Origin: Anthopleura xanthogrammica | Taxonomy: Eukaryota; Cnidaria; Anthozoa; Actiniaria; Actiniidae | Reading direction: 5' to 3' | Length of the DNA stretch: 64,000 bases | NCBI GenBank assembly: GCA_964019055.1 | Contig: OZ025217.1 | Location: 7,120,966-7,184,965 of the forward strand | Shown: positions 13,001 to 26,600 of the stretch, piece by piece | Numbering within the stretch: the stretch's first letter is position 1 | Layout of the letters: the number at the start of each line of letters is the position of its first letter | Position numbers and translations under genes: made by a program | Notes under the pieces: model-generated | Told to the model about the DNA's origin: nothing | The model's input: the letters and a program-made list of their open reading frames with translations, nothing else | Databases searched by the model: none

Positions 13001-16000
13001 ACATGCAACATGCAACATGCAACATGCAACATGCAACATGCAACATGCAACATGCAACATGCAACATGCAACATGCAACATGCAACATGCAACATGCAAC
13101 ATGCAACATGCAACATGCAACATGCAACATGCAACATGCAACATGCAACATGCAACATGCAACATGCAACATGCAACATGCAACATGCAACATGCAACAT
13201 GCAACATGCAACATGCAACATGCAACATGCAACATGCAACATGCAACATGCAACATGCAACATGCAACATGCAACATGCAACATGCAACATGCAACATGC
13301 AACATGCAACATGCAACATGCAACATGCAACATGCAACATGCAACATGCAACATGCAACATGCAACATGCAACATGCAACATGCAACATGCAACATGCAA
13401 CATGCAACATGCAACATGCAACATGCAACATGCAACATGCAACATGCAACATGCAACATGCAACATGCAACATGCAACATGCAACATGCAACATGCAACA
13501 TGCAACATGCAACATGCAACATGCAACATGCAACATGCAACATGCAACATGCAACATGCAACATGCAACATGCAACATGCAACATGCAACATGCAACATG
13601 CAACATGCAACATGCAACATGCAACATGCAACATGCAACATGCAACATGCAACATGCAACATGCAACATGCAACATGCAACATGCAACATGCAACATGCA
13701 ACATGCAACATGCAACATGCAACATGCAACATGCAACATGCAACATGCAACATGCAACATGCAACATGCAACATGCAACATGCAACATGCAACATGCAAC
13801 ATGCAACATGCAACATGCAACATGCAACATGCAACATGCAACATGCAACATGCAACATGCAACATGCAACATGCAACATGCAACATGCAACATGCAACAT
13901 GCATCATGCAACATGCAACATGCAACAAAGACTATGTAACGAAACTTTATTGTATTAACTATTGTCAAATGTTCATAAGAAAGCGAGAAGTTGCATATCT
14001 GACTTATAATAATTATATTTCTTTTTATTCAGATCGCATAAATCCAGTTAGCCTGTATCCCCTGAATAATGCCAGCAGTTTGAATGAAATAAGTCCAAAC
14101 CCACTTCAAAGCGGTAGACCACACAACGTTACGTTAAAGACAGGACCGTTTGGTCATCAGTATGGTTCTTATCATTTCAATGGTTCTTCAGATAGCTTTG
14201 TTTTACTTCCAAACCACGGAGAATTGGACACCAAATACGCCATTACAATACTGGCTTGGATTAATCCAGAAAATCCTGGTTGTATCCTTAGCTATCAAAG
14301 TGGATTAGGCTTCTCGGTTTCTTCGTCTTGGAAGCTCACGGCCCGTTTTGCATTCAAACAAGCACAAAAACAAGAACTGATTGTAAGCAAGCCATCTGTT
14401 CCGGCATCGTCCTGGAGTTATGTCGCTATGTCTTACAGCTATAAAACAGGATTAGCAAACCTTTGGATCAATAATGGAACTGTAGGTTCAAGGAATGTCG
14501 GAGCCAAACGACAGATCCTTACTGAATCGGACATACATTTAGGTTCAGCCTTCGAGGATGGTCATGCGTTTAAAGGAAGACTTACAGGTGTACAAGTTTA
14601 TGATGTTGCGTTAACTGACGAACAGATAAAGAATTTCAGCAGGAGAAGCATAGAATCTGGTAAAATAAAGGCAATTGCCTCAATGTTTCATAATCTTTAC
14701 ATTAATTATATACTTTCTCTTTTTTTATTCGTATTCGCGACACAAATACATCTTTAAAACTTTTTTAAACTTGATGTGTATATTATAAAAGAAATGGTTC
14801 ATAGGTGCATCTGTCGAGTTATGGATGCACGTGAAGGGAGTTTGCCTAAGCTCTCAAGAAGCTAGAATAGCGCTCGGCTATCGCCTTGTGCTACTCATTA
14901 CGCTTATTTCGTGCTTAGCAGCCTCCCGCGTGTAACTCGATAGATGCACGCTACCTATGAATCATATATTATTTAGAAGTTGGACGGGAAGTTCAGAAGT
15001 TTATAACGCAACCATTGATTTTTTCAAAATTTTGAAGTCGATCGCCAAACTAGCTATGATATTTCAGTCCAAGCACAGTTTGAAACCCCAGCGTGAAATT
15101 CAAAGTCATGTAAAAACGTCTTTAACCATTTTTATTGGTGCTATCATATAGTGCTAGCTGTTTAAAATGGTTTTCAAACCACGATAAAAAAATCCAGGAG
15201 TTATAATGAGAATATTTAATAATCTTCCATATATTTTCTTTCAGAGCCAATAAGATGTCGCTCTGGTTTTGTCCCAGTACGAGGGAAGTGCTTTTACATT
15301 AGCAAAACAAAATTTAGTGGAACTGATGCCAAAAATGCCTGTAACAGCATGAACGCGCGATTGGCAGTAGTTGACAGAGAATACGTCAAAAAGGAGTTAT
15401 GGAGCAGATTTTACCGTCTGGCACCAAATATTTTATACTATTTCATAGGTTTTGAACCCACTGTGGTTTGGTCAGACAAAAAAAATAATCCAATCACCAA
15501 CAACATGTGGGAACCGGGTTATCCTAAAATGGACGGGAATCCGATTAAACATGCCGTGTTGTTAACTTCTTCGTCAAAACTGATGACTTATAGTCTTCCC
15601 AATAAGAAACTGGATGGAGCTGTATGTCAGAAACACGAGTGTGAGTATATTTTTTTGTGGTCTAGCCTTTTAAATCAAGCCGAAAACGTGCTAGATGAAA
15701 ATTAAATCCGGAAAAATACCAACTATTGAAAAGACTGGGCTTCAAAAGTCTGCTGAGTAATACAGAAAACCGGAAATCAAAGAAAAACCCAGTTTAGTAT
15801 TTTTCTCGCTCATTTGTTTTCGCATATAATTCTTCCGTAGTGAATTATGTAGAAATATATTTTCAAGGGATGCAACTTTCTGCGCACCGATTATTCACAC
15901 AGATTTCTTCGCCATGTCGTATGTCGTATGTCGTATGTCGTATGTCGTATGTCGTATGTCGTATGTCGTATGTCGTATGTCGTATGTCGTATGTCGTATG

Positions 16001-19000
16001 TCGTATGTCGTATGTCGTATGTCGTATGTCGTATGTCGTATGTCGTATGTCGTATGTCGTATGTCGTATGTCGTATGTCGTATGTCGTATGTCGTATGTC
16101 GTATGTCGTATGTCGTATGTCGTATGTCGTATGTCGTATGTCGTATGTCGTATGTCGTATGTCGTATGTCGTATGTCGTATGTCGTATGTCGTATGTCGT
16201 ATGTCGTATGTCGTATGTCGTATGTCGTATGTCGTATGTCGTATGTCGTATGTCGTATGTCGTATGTCGTATGTCGTATGTCGTATGTCGTATGTCGTAT
16301 GTCGTATGTCGTATGTCGTATGTCGTATGTCGTATGTCGTATGTCGTATGTCGTATGTCGTATGTCGTATGTCGTATGTCGTATGTCGTATGTCGTATGT
16401 CGTATGTCGTATGTCGTATGTCGTATGTCGTATGTCGTATGTCGTATGTCGTATGTCGTATGTCGTATGTCGTATGTCGTATGTCGTATGTCGTATGTCG
16501 TATGTCGTATGTCGTATGTCGTATGTCGTATGTCGTATGTCGTATGTCGTATGTCGTATGTCGTATGTCGTATGTCGTATGTCGTATGTCGTATGTCGTA
16601 TGTCGTATGTCGTATGTCGTATGTCGTATGTCGTATGTCGTATGTCGTATGTCGTATGTCGTATGTCGTGTATTGCAAATGAATTGACGATAATCATGAT
16701 CATAGTGATTACACTTGAAACTAGCTAATGTTTAGATTATCTCTAATTATGTGTTTATGAATTGCTTCAGTAAGCATAGCCCACCAATGTCAAACCTCCT
16801 CAAGTACAGTGTCTTATTCTAATTCGTCATATGCCGTGGACGGAATTCTTAGCAGCTGTTTCACAAGTAGGCAGGTATACGTGTTATCAATATAATCTTT
16901 AAATGAATATGAACTCTTCCCTCATAATATTCTTCACACGCCTTTCAAATCGATTGATAATTAATGAGTTTTTAATTTATTTTCGCTTTCGCATTTAAAG
17001 GAGAATAACCCTTTTTTAGTGGTAATTTTGGAGAAGGAGAAATTTATTTACAAAGTTGTCGTCACCAAGAATAAAGACTGCTGTACATCACCATACTCAC
17101 GAGTCGAAGTTATCGCAACTAGTGAGAGAGAAACATTGAGTTCCCAATGTGGATCCTTGTTGCCGTATGGCGTTGGTGAAGTAATGGAATTCATTTGCAA
17201 ACCACCCATTAAGACCAAACAACTTGTTATAACCAGTAAATCAAGGAACACTTCGTTAGTGGTATGTGAGGTAGAAGTGTACCCAGTTTGTAAGTATAGT
17301 TTGTGCCAGTGACAATTACTAAACCAACTGTTTATTAATCACATAGTGACCTGAATGGTAAGATTGACATGTTATTTTAACCCTACAGATGAAATTCACG
17401 GAGTGTTAAGAGAAGTATGGTATGAAGCTAGAAGAAACCGAGTAATTCTTAAAGACAACAGCATATTTACCAAAAAACCTCAAACAAGTTACGTAATTAA
17501 GAGTATGAAGTCACCGCGTGATGTAGCAGATCAATATGCTCAACGTTTAACAGCATACTTACAGGTTGTGCAAACAAGAAAAAAGAAATTAATACTATTT
17601 ATTAAATTATTTTCATTTTGGGAGGAGGAGGCTTTCGAATTCCTTATTTTTTGATGTACTGATAAGCAATCAATAACACAGGGTCTGGAGGGGTATTTGC
17701 AGGATCCGGGAAACGGATAAAATATAATAACGCGGGATCCGGGAAAATGGAAAGAAAATCTTACGTGATTCGGGATTTTGGCATCGGCCGCGACTCAGGA
17801 ATTGCCGAATTCCGGGATGCGGGGTTTTGCTTTCTGATTGTCGGGAAAAACGTGAAAAAAATAAATAAATAAAAGAAATGTTCAATTTACTTTGATTATG
17901 ATGTGGTCGTCGCTTACAATTAAGGAGCTGTCAGTTATTGTATTGCAAAATGTTGCGGGACATATGATTTCATGGAAAATAGTGCGTGATTCGGGATCCA
18001 GAACCCCCTTCCAGACCCTGATAACAATGTAGTGATGACGCTTATTACTTTATCATCAGATACCAGTTGTGGGTAACTACACATTCTACATTGCTTGTGA
18101 TGATTATTGCGAGGTATGGTATAACTCGATCCCAGAAAAACATATTAGCTTTATTCCTGCTGAAGAGAAGAAACTACTTGCAAAAACAGACCACTCAACA
18201 GGACACAATAATTGGGAAAAGTAAGAACTTATTATTTTTATTTGTTTTCCATTGGTTGTTTGTAATTAGTTTGCTTGTCGTCTTTTTTTGTTTTTGTTTG
18301 TTTGTTTGTTTGTTTGTTTGTTTTTTCGTTTGCTTGTATGTTTGTTTTTTTGACATAATATCTGATGGTTTGTTGTAGGTATCGAAGTCAGACTTCAGCT
18401 CCTGTCCTACTGCATCCATGTTCTCTGTACCAACTTCAAGTTTTCATGTTTGATGAAAGCAAACATGACCATATCACTGTAGGAATGAGACATTCAAACG
18501 GAGGTGTTGTTGAAAGACCAATAAACCCCGAAAGACTTTATAGAATGGTGACTGGTAAGAAATTCAAGCAACCAAGCCTCGCATGAACCAAGCAATCATA
18601 CTAACCAACCAATAGACCCCATGCAGCACGTCGGAATGCAGGTCAATTTGGAGGGCAAAACAATATGATCCAATTCTCTGGAGTTTGAAATTATTTTGTT
18701 TTGCCCTCCAAATTAACCTGCATTCCGACGTGCTGCCAGGGGTCTATTGCATCCAACCCATTCATATAAAAAAGTAATTTTTTAAATCATGCAAACAGAC
18801 TAACGACAAAAGACAAGCACACAACTAAACATGCATACGATGCGTGCGAACTCTGTGATAAACGATGTTAATTTCATGTTACAGGGGAAAGGTCCTTTGG
18901 AATACTTATTGGAAGCAATGAAACAGTGTCAGCGAACGTTGGCTCAAATATTACAATTGACGGTGAGTATTGAACTTTTTACCCTGCTTGGCAGAGGTTT

Positions 19001-22000
19001 CCTTATTTTTCTCCTCTAACGAGAAGGAAAGGAAACCTCTGCACGGATATGCTCAAAGCCGTCCAAAACTCTGGACGAATAAATTAACTCACAATCGGTT
19101 TTAAACCCGTGAAACCCTGTTAATTGAAAGAGGTATAAGTTACACATTGTAGCTGTTGTTGTTGTTCTACTGTAGTCGCTGCTAGTATCGTTAGTGTCGG
19201 TTAATAATACTGTAATATTTCCTGGTAAAAAAAGTTATATATTTTACTAAATACATTCGATTTTTAGGGTACTATTGGTATTGCTGCAACGGCATCTACT
19301 GTCCCAACTGTTCACTCAAAGTGGTTTTGGTTGTGAACAATAATGCTACAGTATTAAGCGAGTCCCTCGCGATGTTATGTAAAAACATTAGTTTTACTGT
19401 TGTGGTGGATTTATTACCGGGAGATTATCCCGTCAAGGTAATTATTCTTTTTCTGATTTCTAAAATACTGCCAGCAGCAGAAGATGTGTTTATTACAACT
19501 CTCTAGTTTCGTGAAATAATTTGTGTTACGGTTTTGTTGTATTTGATGAACCGAATTGCTTATCATCTATCGTTGTCGAAACGGCCCACCTCTTGCATAG
19601 CGTATTGCACATTGATAGACATGAGATGAAACATGTTAGAAGATAAATAAGGGATAAGGTAAAAATAATTGTGATCTTACGGTACCCGATTCATGGGGGA
19701 GGGGTGGTGTTACCCGGTACCCACCACCTCTAGAAGTGAGATCCTGGATTTTGTCCTCAAATATCTCCAGAACTAAAAGTCAAATCACAGAAATGAATGT
19801 ACTGTATGTTTTCATATATGATTAACAACGTATTTGTGGATAGAAATAGTTACTATGGATACTCATTATCGAGCAGGCCTCTCAGCAGGCCTCTGTGGGG
19901 GGAGGGGGTAATTACCGGTACGCACCACCTAAATCAATAAAATAGGGTCTATTTTGGACAACTGTTTTGACCTTATCCCTAAACCGGCTAACAATGAACT
20001 CATGAACTTGATGATCATGACGCAGAAAGTATAGTGGGATCATCCTGCCACGTACTTTGTGCAGCATCAAGCTCAGTTCTATGTTAACTTGTCGGCAAAT
20101 TTGTGACTAAACTTACTGTTTTCTTTTGTCTCGCTTTGTTTATATTTCAAGGTTTCTTATGACTTCGTTAATGCAAACCTCTTAAACGCACGTAAAAATA
20201 TTGGAACACTCAAAGTTAAAGGTATATATCCCTAAAAGGTTCGCATAACTGCGCAAGAGCATCTCTTATTTTTCTTATTTCCTACAGCATAATTAGTAGC
20301 TCGCGCGCATCGCTTGTACTTCCACGGGGACTGTCACAGTCTTTACCGTTAAATATGCGTAGGTATATATGAATGTACGATGGACATAATGGCCGCAAGC
20401 TCGGTTCTAAGTGATATTTGTGATACTGATAACACAAAACGAATCCAATCTAAAAAATACTACCACTTTTACAGCTGTTGTGCTTCAGGAGTGTGATTTT
20501 ACAAAAGGACTTTGCAAGTGGCTCACTAATGACATCATGCCACAGCAGACCTGGTATACAGCAAGTAAACCAAGGCCAATAGCAGATAAAGGTAGAGAAC
20601 AATGTTTATCGTATTGATAAAACTTTATGACATGCTTGTAGTATAGCCTCCCAGTAGCGTAGCGAGGGGGGCACGTGCCCCCCCCCCCCTTTCAAGGTCC
20701 TCGCTACGCCCCTGTAGCCTCCTGTCATGGCTGCCATCAAATGATGGTGCAAAGCCCCTATAGACGTTTCAAGTCATTTCCAATTTTCATCGATTTTCAT
20801 CGATTTTCATAAAAAGTGTCCCTTTTTACAAGGGTTCTCATCAAAAGAATGGCGGCTCTGATGCCTTCATAATCAAAATGCATAACTTTTGAACAGAGGT
20901 TGTTGTCATGAATAAGAAATAAGAAATTGCATGATTCTCATTCTCTTAAACGTACTTTTGAATGTGACAAAAATAACAATGCTTGAATTTGAACAATTAT
21001 TAGATAAAGCATTGAATATCGCAAAATATTTTCTTTACAGGTTATTACTGGAGCATCAATGGATCGTACACCTCTTTGTTGTCCAGTGATTTTCTGCCTT
21101 GGAAACCCTTTCATGCAAGAACTGGTTTATGCTTAGAATTTCTTTATTATATGCCGACTAAACTACTTACTACCCTCTCGACGTCCATTGTGACATCGGA
21201 CGGAGAGCAATTGGTTTGGAACTTAACTGGTTACCATGGAAATAGATGGAATAAAGGAAGTGTAGCGTGGGATGGAAGGAGGCAATCAAAAGTAAAGCTA
21301 TCTTTCTACTTTTCGTCGATGTATTTCTATTTTAAGGAATGCTTTCCCCCAAATGTTTTAAACTGGTTTGTTCTATTTGATTCAGGTATATTTTCAAGGA
21401 AGAGGAATGTCGAATGGGACTGTTAACGTCGCAATCACAGACATCAAGATAACCACCCAATCGTGTGCAATTCTTCCAACTTATGCAAATCCAGGTACTA
21501 GAAATAACCATACAGCTCGTTGAGCATTGATTTTTGGAGCAAAAAAAGGGGTTCCTTCGCATGATCCTTACAGTCAAACTAAGAAAACCGTGAACAACTA
21601 AAATTTGTCTGGAATGTTTATGTGTTTGATCACAGCGCGGTCACGCAAAGTATTTTCCCGTTTAAAAGTTTCAAACTTCATATTTTCGTTTTATTCTCGT
21701 GAAATTAGAAGTTTCTATTCGAGACAGACGGATACACGAGAGAATACAATAATACAATAATACAATATTTTTTCATGGTGGTGGTAAATCTTTTTTACAA
21801 GCAACGGCCTGAATAAACATTCCAGGCATATTTTAGGTGTTCACGGTTTTCTTAGTTTGACTGTAAGTGATAAATAAAGAATAGAAAAAAACAAAATAAT
21901 TTTCTTTATATTTTAACCCTGATTGTAACTTTTCACTCAAGATATTCCGCCCTTACATCTTTCTTCTCAATTTCAAGGATATCGTTGCAAAAATAACCAG

Positions 22001-23610
22001 TTCCAATGTGCCAATAAACGCTGCATTGGCATAAATTTCCGTTGCGATGGAGATAAGCAGTGCCTGGATGGATCAGACGAGAATGATTGTGTCTGTCCTA
22101 GTAGCAAGTTTCTATGTCCGAGTGGACAATGCATATCTTCTACAGCACTGTGTGATGACAAGAAGGATTGTGACGATGCAGTCGATGAACTTAACTGTGG
22201 TGAGAACTTAGTATTTGAGAATTAAAAATGGAAGAAAATTATACCAAGTTGATGATTCAATTAGTAAATGTCTTTTCTTTTTAATTTCGAACAAGGTTTT
22301 GAATGCAAAGACAATTTTCAATGTACAGCTGGCACTTGTATTCAGTGGTCATCGACTTGTAAAAAAGAACAACTCGGCTGCTCTGGCGGTTCTCATAATC
22401 CAACAATTTGTGGTAAGGTGTAATATGTCATACTCATTTCACATCATGCATCGCTGGCTCTTTTTTTAGTAATAGTTCTTTGTCGATCCTTGAATTGCTA
22501 ACCGATTTTCTTACAACACTACTTCGGTACCCTATTTATTTCCATCAGCAGGTTCCTTTTTTCACCACAACTATATCAGTATAACGTCGAAAACTTGGAG
22601 AAGCGAATACACCAGTTTCGTATTTGATGCAAACCGCTGTTTTTGAAGACCACAGACTCATTTGCACAGGCTTTCAAAACATTGACATTGTTCAACTTAC
22701 ACATTCTTTACATAACAGTTGACTTTTGCAAATCATTAGCAACAGCCAACTGTAATGTAAAGAATGTGCAAGTTGAATAATACCAATCCCACGGACTTTT
22801 AATGGTGTATTTGAATAGATTTGCCTTTGCATCGAATACGAAACTGGAGTATCCCAATATTTTATCTATTACTCAATCTATTTTGAAAACAACAACGGCA
22901 ACATGAAGACCATAACAACATCTTACAAAGCAAATTTTGAAATTCTTGATGTTTTATGTTTTAGTAATAAGAAGTAGAAATTAGGATTTTTCTGGAATTT
23001 TTGCATATTAATAAATTTCGATGAATTCTGTCAAAGGAAATGGCAACTGCCCTCTAAACAACATTGGATGTACATCAAACCCAAACAAAACGAAAACACC
23101 CAATATGATGTTGGAACTATGCAGAACGTTCACAGGTGAGTTGAGTAATGATACCAAAATCCATATACTTGTTTTTATGTATATCTCTATACTTCTTTTC
23201 TTCTTCTAATCAATTTTCCCCCCACAATATGCTGTACATTGCCAAAGGCCTATGAAGAAACCCTCTATTCTATATATAAAATTAGTACTTGCATTTTACA
23301 TTTTTTATGACCAAATTTTAATTTGTTTCAGTTCCGTGTTCCTTTGAGAATGGCTGGTGTGGATTGGAAGCTGATCGTGGATCAGAATTCTCATGGTCAA
23401 CAAAATCTGGAAACACACCAACCGCAGGAACTGGACCTAAGTTCGATCATACCACTTTATCTTCTAAAGGTAGAAAAACAAATCGAAGGCTGATACAGGA
23501 TAATTCCATTCTTTCCAGCTGAGCTGTATTAAATTTTCTAACCAATCACAGTCCGTGTGATGTTTTTATGGCCGGCCCTTTGTTCAAGGACTTTTTTCGA
23601 CCAATAAACT

Positions 23611-23684
<74 letters not shown>

Positions 23685-26600
23685 AATCTGCCGCTAGGAG
23701 CTCGGAGATGTGGTAAATCAAAGTCCAGAAAATCTAAAACTTGAAAGTGGATAAAAGGTACAAGAACTGCATACTATAAGGAACATGGACACAAATACGA
23801 TTCCTTTGAATGCAAAAATAAAATCATAATAAAATTGACAATTGCCCTTGATTTTTTCCAGGACAATATATATTTATTGAAGCATCTAATCAAAAAGCAG
23901 GAGACAAAGCAAAAATGATCAGCGGTTGGTTAAATGTAAACGAAACGCTATGCTTGCAGTTTTGGTATCACATGTTTGGCAAAAACATTGGTAGCCTTGC
24001 AGTGATATTAAAAACCAACCAATCAGAGCGCTTGATCTGGCAGAACAAAGGAAATCAAGGAAATAAGTGGATGTTTGCGCAGACAACATTGAAAAGTAAA
24101 CAAAAATACAAGGTTTGTTCGATGATATTTCCTTCTTATCGTATATAACACTTCAACAGTTTTTAAATTACGGGACTGCCCGGCATTAACATAAGATAAT
24201 CGCTTAGAATAGTCCAGTGAAAGCTTAACTATTTTCGTGTGGCATCTTTATAACTAATAGATCAGGGATTTTAGGAACTTGAATGCATATTAATTTTGTT
24301 TTCATTGCCAGTTTATCTTTGAGGGAACGGCAACTGGTGGACAGGCAGGCGATATTGCACTGGATGACATAACGTTATTTGATGGTTCATGCCAAGCTGT
24401 TATCTCCCAAAGTAAGCAATTCAATGCAAAATACACATTGTTTAAAAGATATTTGTCTGCCTATTTACCTATAACAAATGATGCATTAATTTTCTTTGCA
24501 GCTTCACCCGAATGCTACTTCGAGAGTGACACTTGTGGATGGCAAACTGGCGAGGACTGGGCGATTGATAATGATCAGTTTAAACACCACAAAGGTAACA
24601 AATTTTTTTTAAAGTACTAGTATTATCGTCGTCCCCGCCCCCCCCCCCCCCCCCCCCCCCAAAAGCAAAAATAATTTCATTGAGTTACAGTGAGGACACT
24701 CGAACTATGAACACTTGACATTTTTATATTTTTTATTTTATGAACTTTTACTGTTTCAAACCTTCTGAAAATGAAGCACTGACTCAAATAATCTTATTGT
24801 TCAAAATAAATCATATTTCCAATCGATTCACACAAGGGATAAAGGAGAAATAAAAGTTTGAAAAAACCTCACAGTGTTCACGGTTCGAGTGTCCTCACTG
24901 TAACTAACAGTGAATTGTCATTCCTTAAAAGATAACATACGCGCTTATTGGGTTTTATGAAACTAAAGACCTTATCGCAAGGTTTCCACTCATTAATAGA
25001 GGGTACCAATGGGGGTTCCCGATTGTTAGTTGACTACTAATTTAATGGCCAATTTTTTGGCTAATCAATGTTACAAGCGCTGACCCTAATGTTTAACCAA
25101 AATTACAGAAATGTCAGTTAACTGTTAACTTTCATTTGTCAGTTAACTACTAATTTTTAGGCCAATTGTCAGTTAACTGTAAACCCTATTGACACCCTCC
25201 CAATACGACTAGGACCATTAAGGCCCCCTTTAGACTAAAAAAAAATATCCTGCATGATAAAACTATATTAATTACAGCTATTTTAAAAAACGTTGGTGAA
25301 GGTCTTGTTGCATGTTGCATGCCAAGCCCAAAATGCACTATGTGCGATGTGAATGCCATCAGCCAAAGTTCACAACGATATGGAACTTTCCCAAACTTTG
25401 TCTGCACGTTTTTGCGGTATATTTTCTTCTGTGCTGAATTATCTGCATATGATCTACAATACATTTCGAGCTTGGTATGCCACACGTAACAAAATCTTCA
25501 CAAAACTTTTTTTACTGTCCTTCTACTCCAACCACACTCACCCAGAGTTCGTTGACCAATCAGATTACAAGCTTGTATGCGCCTTACTTGGTAAATCCAG
25601 CCATAGAAATGTGTCGGTTTAATGTACAAAAACCGTGCATAGAGGTGTGACTAACTCGAATTCTATTGTTTTCTATTCCTAATCTGATTTGACAACGAAC
25701 TCCGACAGTAAATAGCTATATCCAAGAATAAAAATAAGCAAAATAAAAATGGAGTTCACCGACCAACAGTAGTTTAGGCCATATCATCTGCAAGAAGACT
25801 ATTATGCTTATGCTATTATGCTATTTCAAAAAAGGGTCTCATACTAGGCGATAGGCGATAGGCGATAGGCGATAGGCGATAGGCGATAGGCGATAGGCGA
25901 TAGGCGATAGGCGATAGGCGATAGGCGATAGGCGATAGGCGATAGGCGATAGGCGATAGGCGATAGGCGATAGGCGATAGGTGATACGCGACACGCGACA
26001 CGCGATACGCGACACACGATACGCGGTAGGCGATAGGTCATTCCAAGATACAAGAATAGCTGGAATAACGTGTTTCTCCTTCCTATTCTCGTCAAGAACA
26101 CGGAGGTTAGTGTTAAGATAGTCCGTGTTGTTTGTAGTCCACGAAACCATTTTAAAGGCCTCCATTATTCGTGTTTAGTTGCATGCTCATGATGCCTTTC
26201 CGTCTTAGAATGACCTATCACTTTTCGCTTTTGGCGATGACAACCTGTTTTGAAATGCTCTTTTGTGTAAATTGTAGTGAGTTATGAAGGAGCAGCAAAT
26301 CTTGGCAGAAAAAGCAATTTATTTCTATCAAAATTTCCAGCAAAAAATTTTGAGCGGACGTTAAGAATATTTGTTACTCATTTGTTAAACATGACACTTA
26401 CTGGGGTTAGTATGAGGCTTATTTAATGCAGGTGCAATGTTATAAGATGATTAAAACTTGAAGAGTTTTTTTATTGTTGCAGGTTACTTTCTGAAAATGT
26501 CTACAAAGCATGCGGAACAGAGGATTTTTTCATTGGAGATCAATACAGCCAAATATGAGTGGAAATGTATTCAGTTCTGGTATTTTTTGGGGCAAACTAA

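Noticed and set aside
12791..13968. Five overlapping 370-380-codon frames of a heptapeptide repeat
   Set aside because: All arise from the CAACATG array, which reads open in every frame; no splice or domain evidence.
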